Source of the DNA: Burhinus oedicnemus
Lineage: Eukaryota > Chordata > Aves > Charadriiformes > Burhinidae
Assembly (NCBI GenBank): GCA_008921705.1
Contig: VFFE01009068.1
Location: forward strand, 4,271,812 to 4,335,811
Length of the DNA: 64,000 nucleotides
Direction: 5' to 3'
Part shown: in pieces, positions 1 to 23,490 of the stretch
How the letters are laid out: each line of letters begins with the position of its first letter
Numbering within the stretch: position 1 is the stretch's first letter
The notes under the pieces: generated by a model
Told to the model about the DNA's origin: nothing
The model's database searches: none
The model's input: only the letters and a program-made list of their open reading frames with translations
Program-made: the position numbers and the translations under genes

Positions 1-3000
1 CCCAGTGCAGCAGCTTTGCCTGCACAGAGGTGAGGTTCTGGAGAGAGCGTATGTGTTTTGCTGTGCATTCAGTCTTATTTTTAGACAGCCAAGTAAACAA
101 GCAAATGCCAGTTCTCTTTAAGCAATGTACATTACCGGTCTCCGCTATGAACAACTTCCCACTAATGTGAATAAAGATCCGCCTTCCCTTGTTCCCAGCC
201 AAGATGACAGAACTTTCACCTTCACTTGCTATATATAGGTTTTAAATTAGAAATGTTAACTGAGAATATACAAACGTTGACCAGAGGGACAACTAAAATT
301 CGAGACCCTCGGTGACCTGTAGTGACAGAAGGAGTGGTATTGATGACATTAAGTCCGACTTGTTTTATGTTTCCATTTGTAGAGGTCATTCCTCTCCTCT
401 TCCCAAATGAGAGGGATCCTCCTTTTTCTGATAAAACAGCTGGTTCTCCTCCTAGAGATCCCTTCCACTCTAGTCTTTTTTTCCAGAAAATACCTTTCAT
501 TCCGTCCATCTTTCCCTTTATTTCATGGTTATTTCAAGCTCTTCATCTAGCTATACTTCCAATTCATTTACTTTCTAATTTGCATTTTTTCATAAAGACC
601 CACCACATGTATAAACAGGCAAGTCAGTAGCAGGTAGGAAATGTTTGCTTTCAGTTTTTCTTTTCTACCAGACCATATGTTCCCCCATTCCTCCTTTCAG
701 ATTTAAATAAGGACTCCAGGAATCAGAACAATACCTTTCTTTTCTCTGCCCCTTACAGGGCTTTGCACGCATCATCTCCCACTTAGGCCAGTCACGACCA
801 CTGCAGTTCAGTCCCTTGCAGACTTTGCTGCCCACACAACTGTGCGCTGTTTGGGGCTCGCATCTCACCACCATGATATTGCAAGCGAACAAAGAAATCC
901 AGCTGTTCCTATCCTCAGTTTTCTGATTCCAATACTCTAAAAATATCACTGCAAGGAAAGGTTTTGAAGTTCAAAGCACGTTAACTGTTCTCAGCTAGCC
1001 TTAATCATGCATGTTATACCTACAGTACAGCTTAATCTAGTATCATTTTAAGAAAAATCTTCCTGAACACGAAGCTAAATCGTTCCTTTTTTATTTCAAA
1101 ATTATTATGAAGATTACATTTTCTGAAATTCATTGTCTTTAAAAGTAAAGATTCACTCTAGATGAACACCAAGGTTTATGATTCATCCCATTATAGCTAG
1201 TACACAGCCTCTTAAAGAAAGCAGACAGTGTTCAGAACTGAAACTTTCTTCCTCCATAGTTCCTGCTTTTGTAGGAGACAGCATTTATACATATTGAAGG
1301 GCATGAGCATCATCAGTCCTTCAGTTAAGTGCTCCCTGGGCCCATTTATCTCCAGCTAATAATGCAATTTGCCTGGATGTACTTGACTCCAGTGGGAGCG
1401 CAATTCACCGAGCAACTGCAGAAGGTAGTTCTTAAGGGACTCATCATATTACACAGAGACAGACATCTGAACTACAGAACACGTTCTGCCCAAGTGAGGT
1501 TCGCTCATGCAGCCTGCCTCAGTGACATGGCAGTACTACGCCTTGCTTTTCTTTCACAACTCCCACTTGAAAAGCAAACAGCACAAAAACTGTTTAATCA
1601 TTCATGGATTCATTTTACAGAATACAGAGACTGCTGAATCTGGCTGTAAACAATAATTTTGCTTTTGATCCTCATCCTACACCAAGGATATAAAAAGAAA
1701 GAGAAAAAGACAGAGAAGCAATAGGAAAAAAGAAAAATATCCAATGACTACAAATGCACTACTCTTTTTTTTTTTTTTTTTAAACTTACTTTGACTCAAC
1801 TGGTTACACGTGTTTCACATCCAGAAAACATAGAAACCTACCACAGCAGTTACCTTCACATAATACTTCTCTTTGTAGTCTGTCTTGAAAGATAATGGTA
1901 ATAGCTTGACTTATTAACACACACATACACAGAAAAATCATCTCTGTTCCAGCCATTGTATTTGGCACCCACCTCATAAAACAGCTTGGACTGTGGTAAT
2001 GCTTCTGGGGGAAGGATTCACATAATTAAACATTTCACATCAGGAAAAGAAAATAACTTGTTTTTAAGCAAGGCCTCTGGGTCTAAGTAAATTTCTTACA
2101 AAACACACACTATGATTTCAGTGGGTGTCTTTTTGAGGCCTGGGCAGAAATGCTTTTTAATTACACTAAAAAATCCTAAAAAGTAGATCACCGATACAAA
2201 CAGTAGAGAGTGAAACTGAATGCACAGAAGTCTGGAAAATAATTCCTAGGACCTAGGAACTGCAGGTCCGTTCCTTAAAACTCACTACCTTGACCTTCAC
2301 GGTGGCAGCCGGTACATCATAGCTGCAAGCCTTTCCCAAGGGAGCCAGCTGTCCTCTGCCCCCAGCAGCTCCTGCAAGGACCACTTGTGCTCAGGAGACA
2401 TACGCCTTCGTACAGCCACACTCCTACACAGTTCACTTTCAGCTGTGAGCCACGCTGCCCCTGGTTAATAACAGCTCCGTCAACATCCAGCAATAAAACA
2501 CACTTAATAACAAACAGCCAAGAAGGATTAATAGCTGCTTTGCTACAGTCCCAGCAGCTCCTGCCAGTGCTGAGCCACTGCAGGGACACTGCCTCAGGAC
2601 TAAAGCTCCCACACCAGGAAAGCGATGTACGCTTCAGCTTATGAACATCAGTCTGAGCTTTGTTTACCCAACTTACCTTTCCTCAGGCAAGGCCTAAACC
2701 TTTCACTGCAGTTCCTTAATGCAATCTAGCAACCAAATCCACCTGGCCACAGCTCAGACTCCTGCGTTTCAGTAGCAAAACCTTCTCCATCTGCTCATTG
2801 TGTGGGGACCCATCTTCCCAAATGTCCTTCTAAGGTAGGGTGAATCCAAGAAATGCTGTTTTGATTTAACACCACCACCAGGACCGTGGTGCGAGGTTTG
2901 ATTCATCTGAACTGTTGTGGCAGGTTAGGGAGAATGGTCTCTCCAGAGGGTGCCAGGAGATGATGATTGCTCCTGGCACATGCACAGATTCCCTTGATAT

Positions 3001-4867
3001 CCCACTTAGGCCTTCCAAACTGCTATCTGAAGTATTGATTTTTCCTCCTTGCATCAAAAGCTTTTCTATTCACTTGGAAAACCAATGTTGCTATGGTATC
3101 CAAGCACTTTAAAGCCAGACCTGCATTTATATGACTGTTTTCCTGCGAGGTGGGGATGTGGTTTTGTCCCCCTTTTACCAAGGGCCGAACCCAGGTCTGG
3201 GTGCTCAGCAGCTCTGGGGGAGTTAAGACATATCCATGGGGGGTGGCACTCCAGCATCTTTAAGAATCTGGTCAAAACAACATCTCTTGGGGTGTGTGTT
3301 GGAAGGAGCTGGAAGCAGCAGAGCTACCTTTCCATCTACATTATGTGTGGGAGCTAACACAAAGAAACTTAGTATGAATTGTTGACTCATAATGACACTA
3401 ATGTAGAACCTGCTCCTGGAAACAAACCCTGCTCATTTTTGTCCTTCTCTTTTTCTATGCCTTAACAAGAAATGAAACAGAGCATTTAGCTGATTTTTGT
3501 GCAAACACAAAAGCTTTCATCCACCTCACATCTCTATTGACACGATGACAACGCATGCCCTTTCTTAAAATCCAGTTTGGAAATACCAGGCAGTCATCAG
3601 TCTGTCTCAGACGTGTTGTGCTGCTTTGAGCCCCAGCAAGCCACGTGCCTGGGGGTGCCTGCCCCTTCCCTCTGGGGCTGCCTTGCCCCTCGCCAGGCGA
3701 GCCCGGCCCTGCAGATCCTCGGACCAGAGCAGAGCAGAGCCTGCTCCTGCATTTCTGGACATCGCTTCTTCTCAACCTTATCCTGCCACGTGGTCTGCAG
3801 AGCACTGAGCCACTAGAGCATAGGATTTACTCCTGCTCAATAACGGAGTAACATTTCTACCAAAGTGAGCCACTTAACAGAAATGTCATTAGGGAGAAAG
3901 GTCACCTCTCTAATTTCCTCTATAAATCCAATAGGACTACAGACAAATGTACTTCTGCCTCTGAAAAATGACATTATAACTTTATTTGAATGTCACAGCA
4001 TCGTGCACTGTGCTGTCACATGAACACTGCAAGATGACAGTAGAAAAAATTCCTTCTACCCGAGGCTGTGATTTTCCTCCTATAGTAATAGTTAATATCT
4101 TTTTTTCATTCCCCCCTCCCATTTTACATCGTGGTTTTCTATTGCTTGAGCTTAGTCACAGAACTGTGGTGTTTTTATTTTGGAAATTCAGGTGGGAAGA
4201 ACAAGCTCCGTGAAGTTTAAACAGGTGAATCTGTTTGTTAGAGTGGGAAGAGGTGGCTGCCTGCATATGTTTTCCTGGCGTTAGCTTGTGCCGTCTTCGT
4301 GCCCGTGTCACTTGCCTCTTCTGCAGGACAGCAAGCCCCACAGAGAGGGAAAACACGTGTTTCCAGTCAAGAGCACACCGTGTGTGAAACTCATGCCGAT
4401 AATAATGTCTGTTCCTCTCCCCGTCTCTTTGGGTATGGCTTTAAATTTAAGGTGTCGCAGATTGTTTACCTTAGTAGCTTATGTGTGCACTACAAAATCA
4501 GCTTTTATGTTTCTTTTTAAGTCCATAGAAGACAAAATAGCTGGGGGGTGTGTGTCAGTGCACACACGCTTACCTGCAGCCTTGGTGGCCCCTCCATCCA
4601 CGGCAGTCACAGAACGGGCTTAGAGTAAATGGCTGAATCTCTTTCGCCTGAAGGTGTTCACTTCCCTTCTCAACATATTTAAAGCTTATATCTAGTTAGG
4701 AGACATTACCGTATCACTGATCCTATTAATGCCTGAGCTGTTCAAGGCATCACTATTAAATGAGTATTAACCCTGCCTTCATAAAAAAAGAAACAAATCC
4801 AATCAATGCAGCCAGAGCCAAGTGCAGTCAATTACGGACATAGAAACGAAGCCCTGACATCCCGAGT

Positions 4868-5060
4868 CCTCACCCTTCCTGCCTGGTGGCTCTGCTTTGC
4901 CCGAAGCAGTTAGTAAAGGGGGGGCAGCTGGGTCTGAATGCGCTGTGGCCGGTGTGCGACCAGCCCCCGGGGGCAGCTCGCAGGTGGAAGGGAAGGGTCT
5001 GCCGGTGCCCGCTGCCGCAGCCGCCCCTTCTCCTCGCACCCCTGCAGAGCGTGGGGGATG
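4868..5060. other. Small GC-rich, CpG-containing island
   Basis: This stretch is clearly richer in G+C and in CpG than its AT-rich surroundings, with roughly a dozen CpGs in about 190 bases and runs such as the G7 near 4918. It contains GC-box-like sequence but no open frame that looks like a real protein. It could be a small regulatory island or the promoter of an unannotated non-coding transcript. The sequence alone cannot decide. Confidence 0.35.
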
Positions 5061-6714
5061 CTGTCAGAAGAGGCATGCTGCAAAGGGATGCTACAGACAA
5101 ATGTACTGAAGAGCGAAGCCGCCTCATGCCGTTCACCTTCGTTAGCTTTTATTTCAAACACGTCCTGTTATGTTAGCCTAATAGTCCTCAAGCTCCAGCT
5201 TAATTGAACTGGCTGAACTTAATATTGACTTTCTGTTCACTGTATTTTCTTTTTGCTCTCCTTATAAATGGAGATAAACTTGGATTCTGCGCTCATGTAT
5301 GTGGTTCTTCCTCACTCACACACCTATTGAGCACCCTTTCGGAAGGCCATTAGGTGCCACCTTAATGTTAAAAAGAAATTACTAAGCAATTATCCATAAT
5401 GAAGTCAAGGTCTTGAACCTTCATCAAGGCAGATAAATGTCATTTACATTTCTACAAGTAAGGCAAACTGAAGCACAAGGGTGCCAATGTTTAAGGTGTT
5501 CCTGGTCCAGCCTGCTGTGATGGGGCTTTCTCTGGTACAGCTGTTGAGGGAGAGGATATTTAAAGCACTTTCTCACAAAATAATTTTATTTTGGTTTTCA
5601 GGTGGGATAGCTGACCAAGGTACAGCCAGCCTTCAAAAAGGATTGTAGGCAGCGTGTGAGGGGTCTTATCTTAGCTCATACCTGCTCTCAAACTGAGTCC
5701 ACAGCCTTAAGCGAGCTGTTGTTCATCATCCGCAGAGGGAACCCTCCCCTGAGCGATAGAGAGCCCCATAGCTAGGAGAAGAAACACGCAGACACCCCCT
5801 CCCAAGCACACACTTACACCGTACCCTTCAGTGTGTGTTCAAAGCTCCCGTATGTCTCTGTTCTAATGTATATCAAGGCTTTTAGTAGTAATAATGCAGA
5901 AGGTTGTCACAGAAATTAATTAGGCTTCTGGGAGACCTGCATAAGTGTTTTTAATGAAGTAGATGCAAACTTACAATGGTTTATTGTTAATACAAGAAAA
6001 GCGATAATGTTTCCTGCTAACTGGATTACTAAACTAGCCTGGTACTATATTAATTTACTTCTTACCTTAAGATGTTTGTAAACTTGTAGTAAGGATGTTT
6101 TAATATGAGGACATTAGTAGACCAGAACATTTTAATAATTAATAATGACATTAATATTTCTATATTCATCATATGGGAGAATACGGAAGGCTAAGGTTAA
6201 CCCACAGAATAAAGTATGCTTTGCAGCATCTTCTGCCAGATATTAACAGCTAGATTAGTTTGATGGTTTAAGGTGATGAAAGAATATGTTGTGAGCTTGA
6301 CGGGGGGTTACCAAAGATAAGATCCTGGGGATTAGCCTTTTCTGTTGTTGGTGTTCCCACCCTAACCAGGGCCTGTGTCTGCAGCCAGAGGGTATAGATT
6401 TTCTTTCCTGGAACACTTAGCTGTTGTTGCTAATACAGTTTGTTAAAATTATCACGGTGGGGGTTTTTTTGCTGTGCAAGCATACAATGTTTTCTGTAAG
6501 TTCAATGAGGCTATTAGAATGCCAAACCTAATGGAAGCCCATTTAATTAGGGAACATAGCTTTGATGAAAGAACATTTAACCAGGGCATGATCTCTCTTC
6601 TGCTGGGATGTGCCCTACTGCAACAATCGCAATGCTGATGGAGACGGAAGGGCAGGGATCACAGAAAGCATCTGTGCTCAAGCGCTCTCTCTAAGTAGCC
6701 TCTTCTTTTGCCAC

Positions 6715-6785
6715 TGCCAGAGGCAGAGCACTGGGCTGGATGGACCACTGCTCTGACCAGCAGGTCTGTCTGCTCTTCTGAGTCA
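6715..6785 (+). repeat. Possible old dispersed repeat fragment
   Basis: The segment around GGGCTGGATGGACCACTG followed by CTCTGACCAGCAGG resembles a short motif that recurs in interspersed repeats of turtles, crocodilians and birds. I recognise the motif but cannot assign a family, and the match is short. Confidence 0.3.
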
Positions 6786-8545
6786 GCTTTGCTAATGGCT
6801 AGGACCTGAATTTGCCCAGGTCCCCTCTGCTGGCTCCAAGGTCGGGGGGAAAATTTGACAGAGAAGGGGGACAGGTGGCATCAGGGGTACAGAAAGTAAG
6901 TAGCATACCCTGGGAACGCAAGTGGCATGTGACACTTAAAACTGGCGTTTCCCAAGAGAAGGACATGCAGAATGGCAATTCTGCAGCCAAACAGAGGGGA
7001 TAGACCCAGGTCACCGAGCTCAGGTCTGGCTCCTGCAGGCTGTGTCCCCCATGCGGGTGGTGTGGGGCAGAGGGGTCAGGCTGTGACCTCTCAGACCTCT
7101 TACCTGCAAGGCAGTTCTTATGGCTCCCCTTATCCAGCCGTTTCATCTGCTGTGGCTGTGACTTTCTAGCCTCTATCAGGGGAAGACAGTTGCTGTTCAC
7201 ATTCACAAAGGTGAAATTTCTGGTGGCGGTCATTTGTCATTCTACCAGCCCAGAGAAGTTCAGGGATTTTCTTTATTTTGTCTTAATCAGCTTATTTGTC
7301 TTCAGTAAGAAAAACTGCCATTCTCTTCACGTTACACCTAATGTACTCTCCAGGGGGAAGGTACGTGTTATGCTTTGCACTGAGCTAACAGCCCACCACA
7401 GCTGAAAGGTGAGCTCCTACCCCAGATGCACCATCTGGGGCGGTCATCTAATCCTGTACTGAGCTAATTCTCCCAAGTAACAGAAAAATAGCCCTAGGCA
7501 GGTAGTAAACACAAAAAAAGTGCTTGACAAGAGAACAGTGGAGGAGCCAAGATGCCTGGCAGGTGTAAGAAGAGGTACAAGCGGGGGCAGGACCTTTTCA
7601 GTGGCAGCTGCTATAGGTTCCCTCAGCCCAGGTAACTTGACCTTTACGTCACTTCTCACTTGCTGTGCTCCGCAGTGCTTCAGCAAAGCTTGACTGAAGT
7701 GGGGAGCTGTTGTTCCCATCCTTCTCCTGACAGGGATTCATCTGAGCTGGGGGAACCATCCCTTCAGTTTACCCAGTGGTAGAAACTTTTGAAGCCACAT
7801 CAATCTGTGTGTTGCTGGCTCCACGGCTACTTAGTGGACAACTAGCTGCCACCCTGTGTCACTAGGTTCAGACTCAGACAGAAGTCACCCCTGCCTATGT
7901 ATGTAGGCATTCAGACAGCTGTCGGAACAGATTACCCTTCATTTGTTACCTGCCCAGATATTACATTTTCAGACCTTCTTGGAAGCGTGTAATGAATTTA
8001 AAAATAAAAAAGCCCATAGAGTTCAATTATCATGTTTCCCTTCTTACTTGCCTGTTGGGAAGAAGTGATTAGGGTTTGCGAGGGAAGACTGCAGAGATAG
8101 TTAACAACAGGAAGAAAACTCTGCAGAGAAAGTCGCGTGTATCCCCCAAGTGCATGTGCCACACAGCCATGAGGCAACCTGCTCTGACTAGCAAGTGAAC
8201 CTGCTCTGGTAAGCTTCTGTGGCCAGATGACTAAGCCACCAAGTAGTTCTTCTACGGACTCTCCAGCAAACTGTCCCAAAATGAACTCCCATGGGCATTT
8301 AGAGCCCATCACAGGTGAGCATAACAGATTATTTGAATTTGACCTCTGGGTGTTTTCCAGGTCAGAAGAATTCTGGCACATTTTTTCTATTTCTTCCTTT
8401 GCATTTGAAACACACATTGTTTTGCAGCATTTTGTTTGATATAATATCAACTATCACAAGGTATGGCATGTTCTCACCTCTGTCTGACAGATTGTCCTTT
8501 CATGGTGAAGAATACCCCGAGTTTGAAGACTCACCTGCTGCTGGG

Positions 8546-9020
8546 CGTACTGGGTTTGGCTGGGGTGGAGTTAAGTTTCTCCCCAGCAGCCCATAGGGTG
8601 CTGTGTTTTGGATTTGTGACTAAAGCAGTGTTGATAACACACCAGTGTGGTGGCTACTGCTAAACAGTGCCTGCACAGTGTCAAGGTCTTCGCCCTTTCT
8701 CATTCTGTCCCCACAGCTGGGGGTGGACAAGAAGCTGAGAGGGGACACATCTGGGACAGATGATTCCAATTGACCAAAGGGATATGCCATATATATGGTG
8801 TCATGATCAACAACAAAAGCTCAGGGAAAACGAGGAGGAAGGGGGGATGTCTGGGGTAACAAATAACCATCATGCATGCTGAGGCCCTGCTTTCCAGTAA
8901 GTGGCTAAATGTCTGCCTGCCAATGGGAAGTAGTGAATTAATTCCTTATTTTGCTTTGTTTTCACACACAGCTTTTACTTTCCCTATTAAACTGGTTTTA
9001 TCTCGACCCACAAGTTTGCC
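8546..9020 (+). mobile_element. Endogenous retrovirus LTR fragment, no internal genes
   Basis: About 475 bases follow the order of blocks of a common avian ERV LTR. The 5' edge contains the TTTGGCTGGG motif, followed by TTGGATTTGTG and GTGTTGATAACAC. Next come a CAAAGGGATATGCCATA block, a degraded TATA region, GCCCTGCTTTCC, a GGGAAGTAGTGAAT block and the variant poly(A) signal ATTAAA at 8986-8991. The match fades after the ATCTCGACCCACAAG block, so the 3' end is missing. No gag, pol or env sequence flanks it and no second LTR was seen, so it looks like a truncated solo LTR. It lies about 0.3 kb beyond the proposed TAGLN3 poly(A) signal, in the orientation opposite to that gene. The family is recognised from memory, and the exact ends are estimates. 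Confidence 0.75.
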
Positions 9021-9319
9021 AGCTGCAGTCAACCCAGCACACTAGGTCACGGGAAATCCGAGTTAAATTGGGTGGGACTACATGAATCAGACTCGGTGGA
9101 TAATATATCTTTTCTTCTTTTTAGGAAAATACATTGGGTGTGCCTTTAGACAAACACTAAATTAAACACTTAACACAGACTGTAAACACCTCTGGGTTAG
9201 AGATGAGACAGATCGACCATTCAAAACATTAACTCCTCAGCCGTGTACCATGTGGTCGTTGGTTTTAATTGCTTTTACCTCCTTTAAATAACGAGTCTAA
9301 GAGGTGTCTTTAATTTGCT

Positions 9320-9325
9320 TTTATT
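9320..9325 (-). terminator. TAGLN3: Candidate TAGLN3 poly(A) signal (AATAAA)
   Basis: On the minus strand AATAAA lies about 390 bases past the TAGLN3 stop codon, which would give a short 3' UTR. The hexamer is perfect, but use of this site is inferred, not shown. Confidence 0.35.
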
Positions 9326-9711
9326 TTTAGGTCAAACAATATCATCACTGAATTGAAGAACGAGGTTACTGGTTGAAATACAAGTGCGGTGTGAGACAAA
9401 TACGGAAGATAACACTTTGCAAATAAATTAATACAGAATAATTGTCGTTGCATAGTTCAGAAGTGAAAAGTAGGAGGCAGCAGTGCGCGCATGCTGTGAA
9501 CTGACACACACCACCACGAAAAATCAAGTTCCTAGATGAACTCTTGCAGCTGCAAATAAAACAAACCAAACCAAAAATATCCCAAACCTTAGAGAGCACT
9601 AACTATTAAAAACCAGGCAGAAAGGGAACTAATGAGCTTTTTTTAAATTTTTCTTTTTTTTTTTTTTAAACAGACCATGCTGCAGAAGGAGTGTTTTCTG
9701 TAGAGATGCTT

Positions 9712-20452
<10,741 letters not shown>

Positions 20453-20853
20453 TTAGTGGGTACAGTCCTGATCTGCAGCTTTGAAGTACACACCGGAAAA
20501 TTAAAGAATAAAAGAGTGAGCAGCCTGCCCTATATGTTAGACAGTTGAACAGATGTTCATCAACACTGAATTAACTGTATGGCACCGGTTATAGCTGTTC
20601 TCCAGAACAGGGGAGGGATCAACGAGGGAATATCCTTTTCCAAAAGCACAAATCAGCTACAACATTTTTTTTAAAAAGGAAGGAAAAAACAGCAGTCCCC
20701 CCTGCCCAACCACAAACACAGAAGAAGAAAAGCAAGATTTAAAAGAGTAGGTTTTAAAGAGAGGCTTCTGCTATGTTTACAGAGAATGCAGTTGAGTTCT
20801 CAGATCAATGTTAAAGCTGCCTGCAAATCCAAAAGCACTTTAAAATTGCCTAC

Positions 20854-21090
20854 CTAATACTTGCTAATAAGAAGAGGGTTGTACATGGGAGCTCAAGCAA
20901 TCCGATTAAAGATGCAGTCAGGATCTTCCTCGGCAGAGATGCAGGGATGGATATCCAGAGATCAGCAAATAGAAAAGCGCTGATGAAATTAAGAGACGAA
21001 CGCTGCCACGATGCCCTGCTGCTGCTGCAGCATCGTGGTTTGAAGAACAGTGTATTGATTTGATTTTCCTCGCATATGAGGAGGGTCAAA
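20854..21090 (-). promoter_or_regulatory. TAGLN3: Weak candidate for TAGLN3 non-coding first exon/promoter
   Basis: The first coding exon starts with an acceptor, so a 5' UTR exon is needed upstream. This stretch has a plausible donor (TAG|GTAGGC at 20854/20853) about 0.4 kb before the acceptor and is somewhat more GC-rich than its surroundings. Nothing else supports it. Confidence 0.2.
21006..21038. repeat. CTG-loop inverted repeat
   Basis: The arms CCACGATGC and GCATCGTGG (9 bp, perfect) enclose a loop made of (CTG)n. It could form a hairpin in either strand's RNA. Confidence 0.7.
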
Positions 21091-21931
21091 GCCAGGGGCG
21101 TTGCTAAGAGCCATTAAAGAGGCCTGCCTACTCAGTCACAGCCTGGGGATCCTGTTTATCTCGCCCATCTGCAGTCTGTTTTCATGCACGCTGCCTCAGC
21201 CTTGCGCTGCTCACCCTACAGGCTCAGTTTTACTCCACCTAGTCCGCATCAACCCAAGCTGCACCAAGCATCCCAGTGCCAGATAGCTGGAAATACAAAT
21301 AGAGGGACTTCACCAGACTTCCCTCTGTTTAACGAAGGTAACAGAAATTACTACACGTCTCATTTATTTCTAATCACAAAGCAGAAGCAAAACCTTTTTC
21401 TCCCCTCTGCATCACAATGCTAATAGGCTTACAGTGTGAAAAATAATTTCTCCTCTTCCTTGTTCAAGTGCTGACAAAAAGTTTCAACAAGGGGACAATA
21501 GGATGAAAAGTCAAGGAAAAGAAGGAAGTTAGTAGAATATTATTATCACCCTACCATTAGTATCTATTAGGCTATCAAATAGGGTAATAGTGTCCCTAGA
21601 AAACAACTTGAACCATTAAAAACAAGAAGAAATCACCAAAAACTAGCAGATCTAGTATAAAACACAAGGATCATATTTTCTGCTGGTACGACTCAGCACA
21701 CCTCCAGTGATGGCAAGGGAGCTACGCCCATGTACGGTAGTTTAAATTTTGATTATACCACTGCAGTGGTGAGAGAGGAGAGGACAGCTAAGACAAGACT
21801 TTTCTTCTGGTCTCATTTGTACAGATTTATCCTTCATTAAAGAAAATCATTTTGCACCTCTCTGACTTGCACCAGACTTTGTATCGTGGTTTGGGCTGGA
21901 CTGGCCACTGAAACAAATGACAGAAGAAGAT

Positions 21932-21999
21932 CTCCCAAGAAGATCCCAGCCCATGCAAGCTGTAATGAGTAAATGACAAAGATCATTTCAAGAAAACTC
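21932..21999 (+). repeat. 68-bp direct repeat, copy 1
   Basis: It matches 23423-23490 at 64 of 68 positions by eye, in the same orientation. Similarity stops abruptly at both edges. The family is unknown. Confidence 0.85.
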
Positions 22000-23422
22000 T
22001 CCCCCAGCTCTCTCTCCAAGGAGAAAGAGAAACAGAGGAAGACTTACGTCAAATGTCTTTCATCCATGCTGTATTATCTACCCTGCTATGAAATAGTTCC
22101 CTCTTGGCAAGTCATTCATGTTCATCTTGATACCAAAGGAGGCTGATAAACCTGAGGTGGATACACATTCAGCTTTGCCAACAAAAGTACTCCAGCTGCA
22201 TTTAAAAAAAAAAACAAGGGGGGAAAAGAATACAGCTCCGGGTATGTCTGTCTCATAATGGCCTCTTCATCCATTACTTTCTCATTTTAAGACCATGAAT
22301 TCTCAGACCTATACTGCTTTGGATGCTGCTGGGCTTGAGCAGACTCAAGAGATGAAAAATTTAATAGATGACCCAATTCATTGTTGTCCTCCACAGGCAC
22401 TTCATTTACTGCTTTCTCTTCTCTGCACTGGTAGTTTTAAAACCCTATGAAATATTGGATTACATAACTCAGAGCATGCTACGTGACAGGGCCACCACTT
22501 GAGCACTTTCCGTCCCAGTGAACACACTGTTGAAGGCAGAGCAAATGCGCAGGAACCAAGACTGCAAACCAAGTCTGGAGATCAGAGGAGGAGTAAACTG
22601 CAGCTGCAACAGTAGAAGGCAGTACGTGAATTTGACATCCTTTCCATTCAAGCAACTGTTAAGGCCCAGTCCCACAAAGAGTAAGAAGCTTTATTTTACA
22701 GTTTCAGATCTTTTTGCGTTCTTCTGTGTAGAAGGGAGCTACCTAGGCTGCTTGGCTGTTTCTGGTCATGCCAGGGTGTTCAGTGCTCACTAGTAATGAG
22801 ATTTCAGGAAAGCCGCCTACCTTTGCATCAGCCTCTGACCCTATTTCCTAACTTGGGGGCAGGGATGGGTAATTTAACTCTCCTAAGCTACAGAGCAGAG
22901 GCCTCTCCCTTCACAGATGTTGGCTATGCAGCCTGTTCTCGAGGGATCGTTCCATACGGTGAAAGCTGAAAAGCAAGCTCGTCCATCAATATCAATTTTT
23001 AATAAGGCTTTGAAAACCAGGAAAGCTGCGGAGGATTGGAAAAATGCCAGCCCCGCCCCCCCCCCCAATATTTCCAAAGTATGAGTAATCAAATCATAAG
23101 CCTGCTTCTGTGCCATCAATCCTGGGAAAAACAATGGAACAAATTATTTTTTTTAACGTGCCAGTGTTGATGCAATTTACTAAAAGCTCTGTTATACATT
23201 AGAGTTGGCTACTGTGCGATATGTTGATTAGGGAACTAAACTGACTCCAAAACAACATGACAGATTAAAGGTATTAAAGCTGGCTAACTAGTAGGTCCTA
23301 TAATATGACTGTAGCTGAAAAATCATTAATGATTGTGTATATTTTTATTTAGTTTGTACAAGAACGTGTTCCCAGGCCTGAACTATTTCATATGTTATTA
23401 GAAGTCACAAAAAAAGCCCAGG

Positions 23423-23490
23423 CTCCCAAGAAGATCCCCGCTCATGCAAGCTGTGATGAGTAAACGACAAAGATCATTTCAAGAAAACTC
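23423..23490 (+). repeat. 68-bp direct repeat, copy 2
   Basis: Second copy of the block at 21932-21999, about 1.5 kb away. All four differences are single substitutions (three transitions, one A/C change). Confidence 0.85.

Larger units (their letters stand above)
1..8545. other. Intergenic DNA downstream of TAGLN3
   Basis: No exon of a recognisable gene was found on either strand. Open frames here are short, lack paired splice sites and resemble no family I know. In human the next gene beyond TAGLN3 is TMPRSS7, but no SEA, CUB, LDLRa or trypsin-like exon is visible here. The stretch holds simple-sequence runs (poly-T about 1764-1781, a CA-rich run near 1919-1931), a small GC-rich island at 4868-5060, an AT-rich stretch with many ATTA/TAAT motifs at about 5930-6180, and a possible old repeat at about 6715-6785. 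Confidence 0.6.

Noticed and set aside
665..949. Cys-rich minus-strand frame, considered as an LDLRa-type TMPRSS7 exon
   Set aside because: Cysteine spacing does not fit LDLRa and there are no flanking splice sites.
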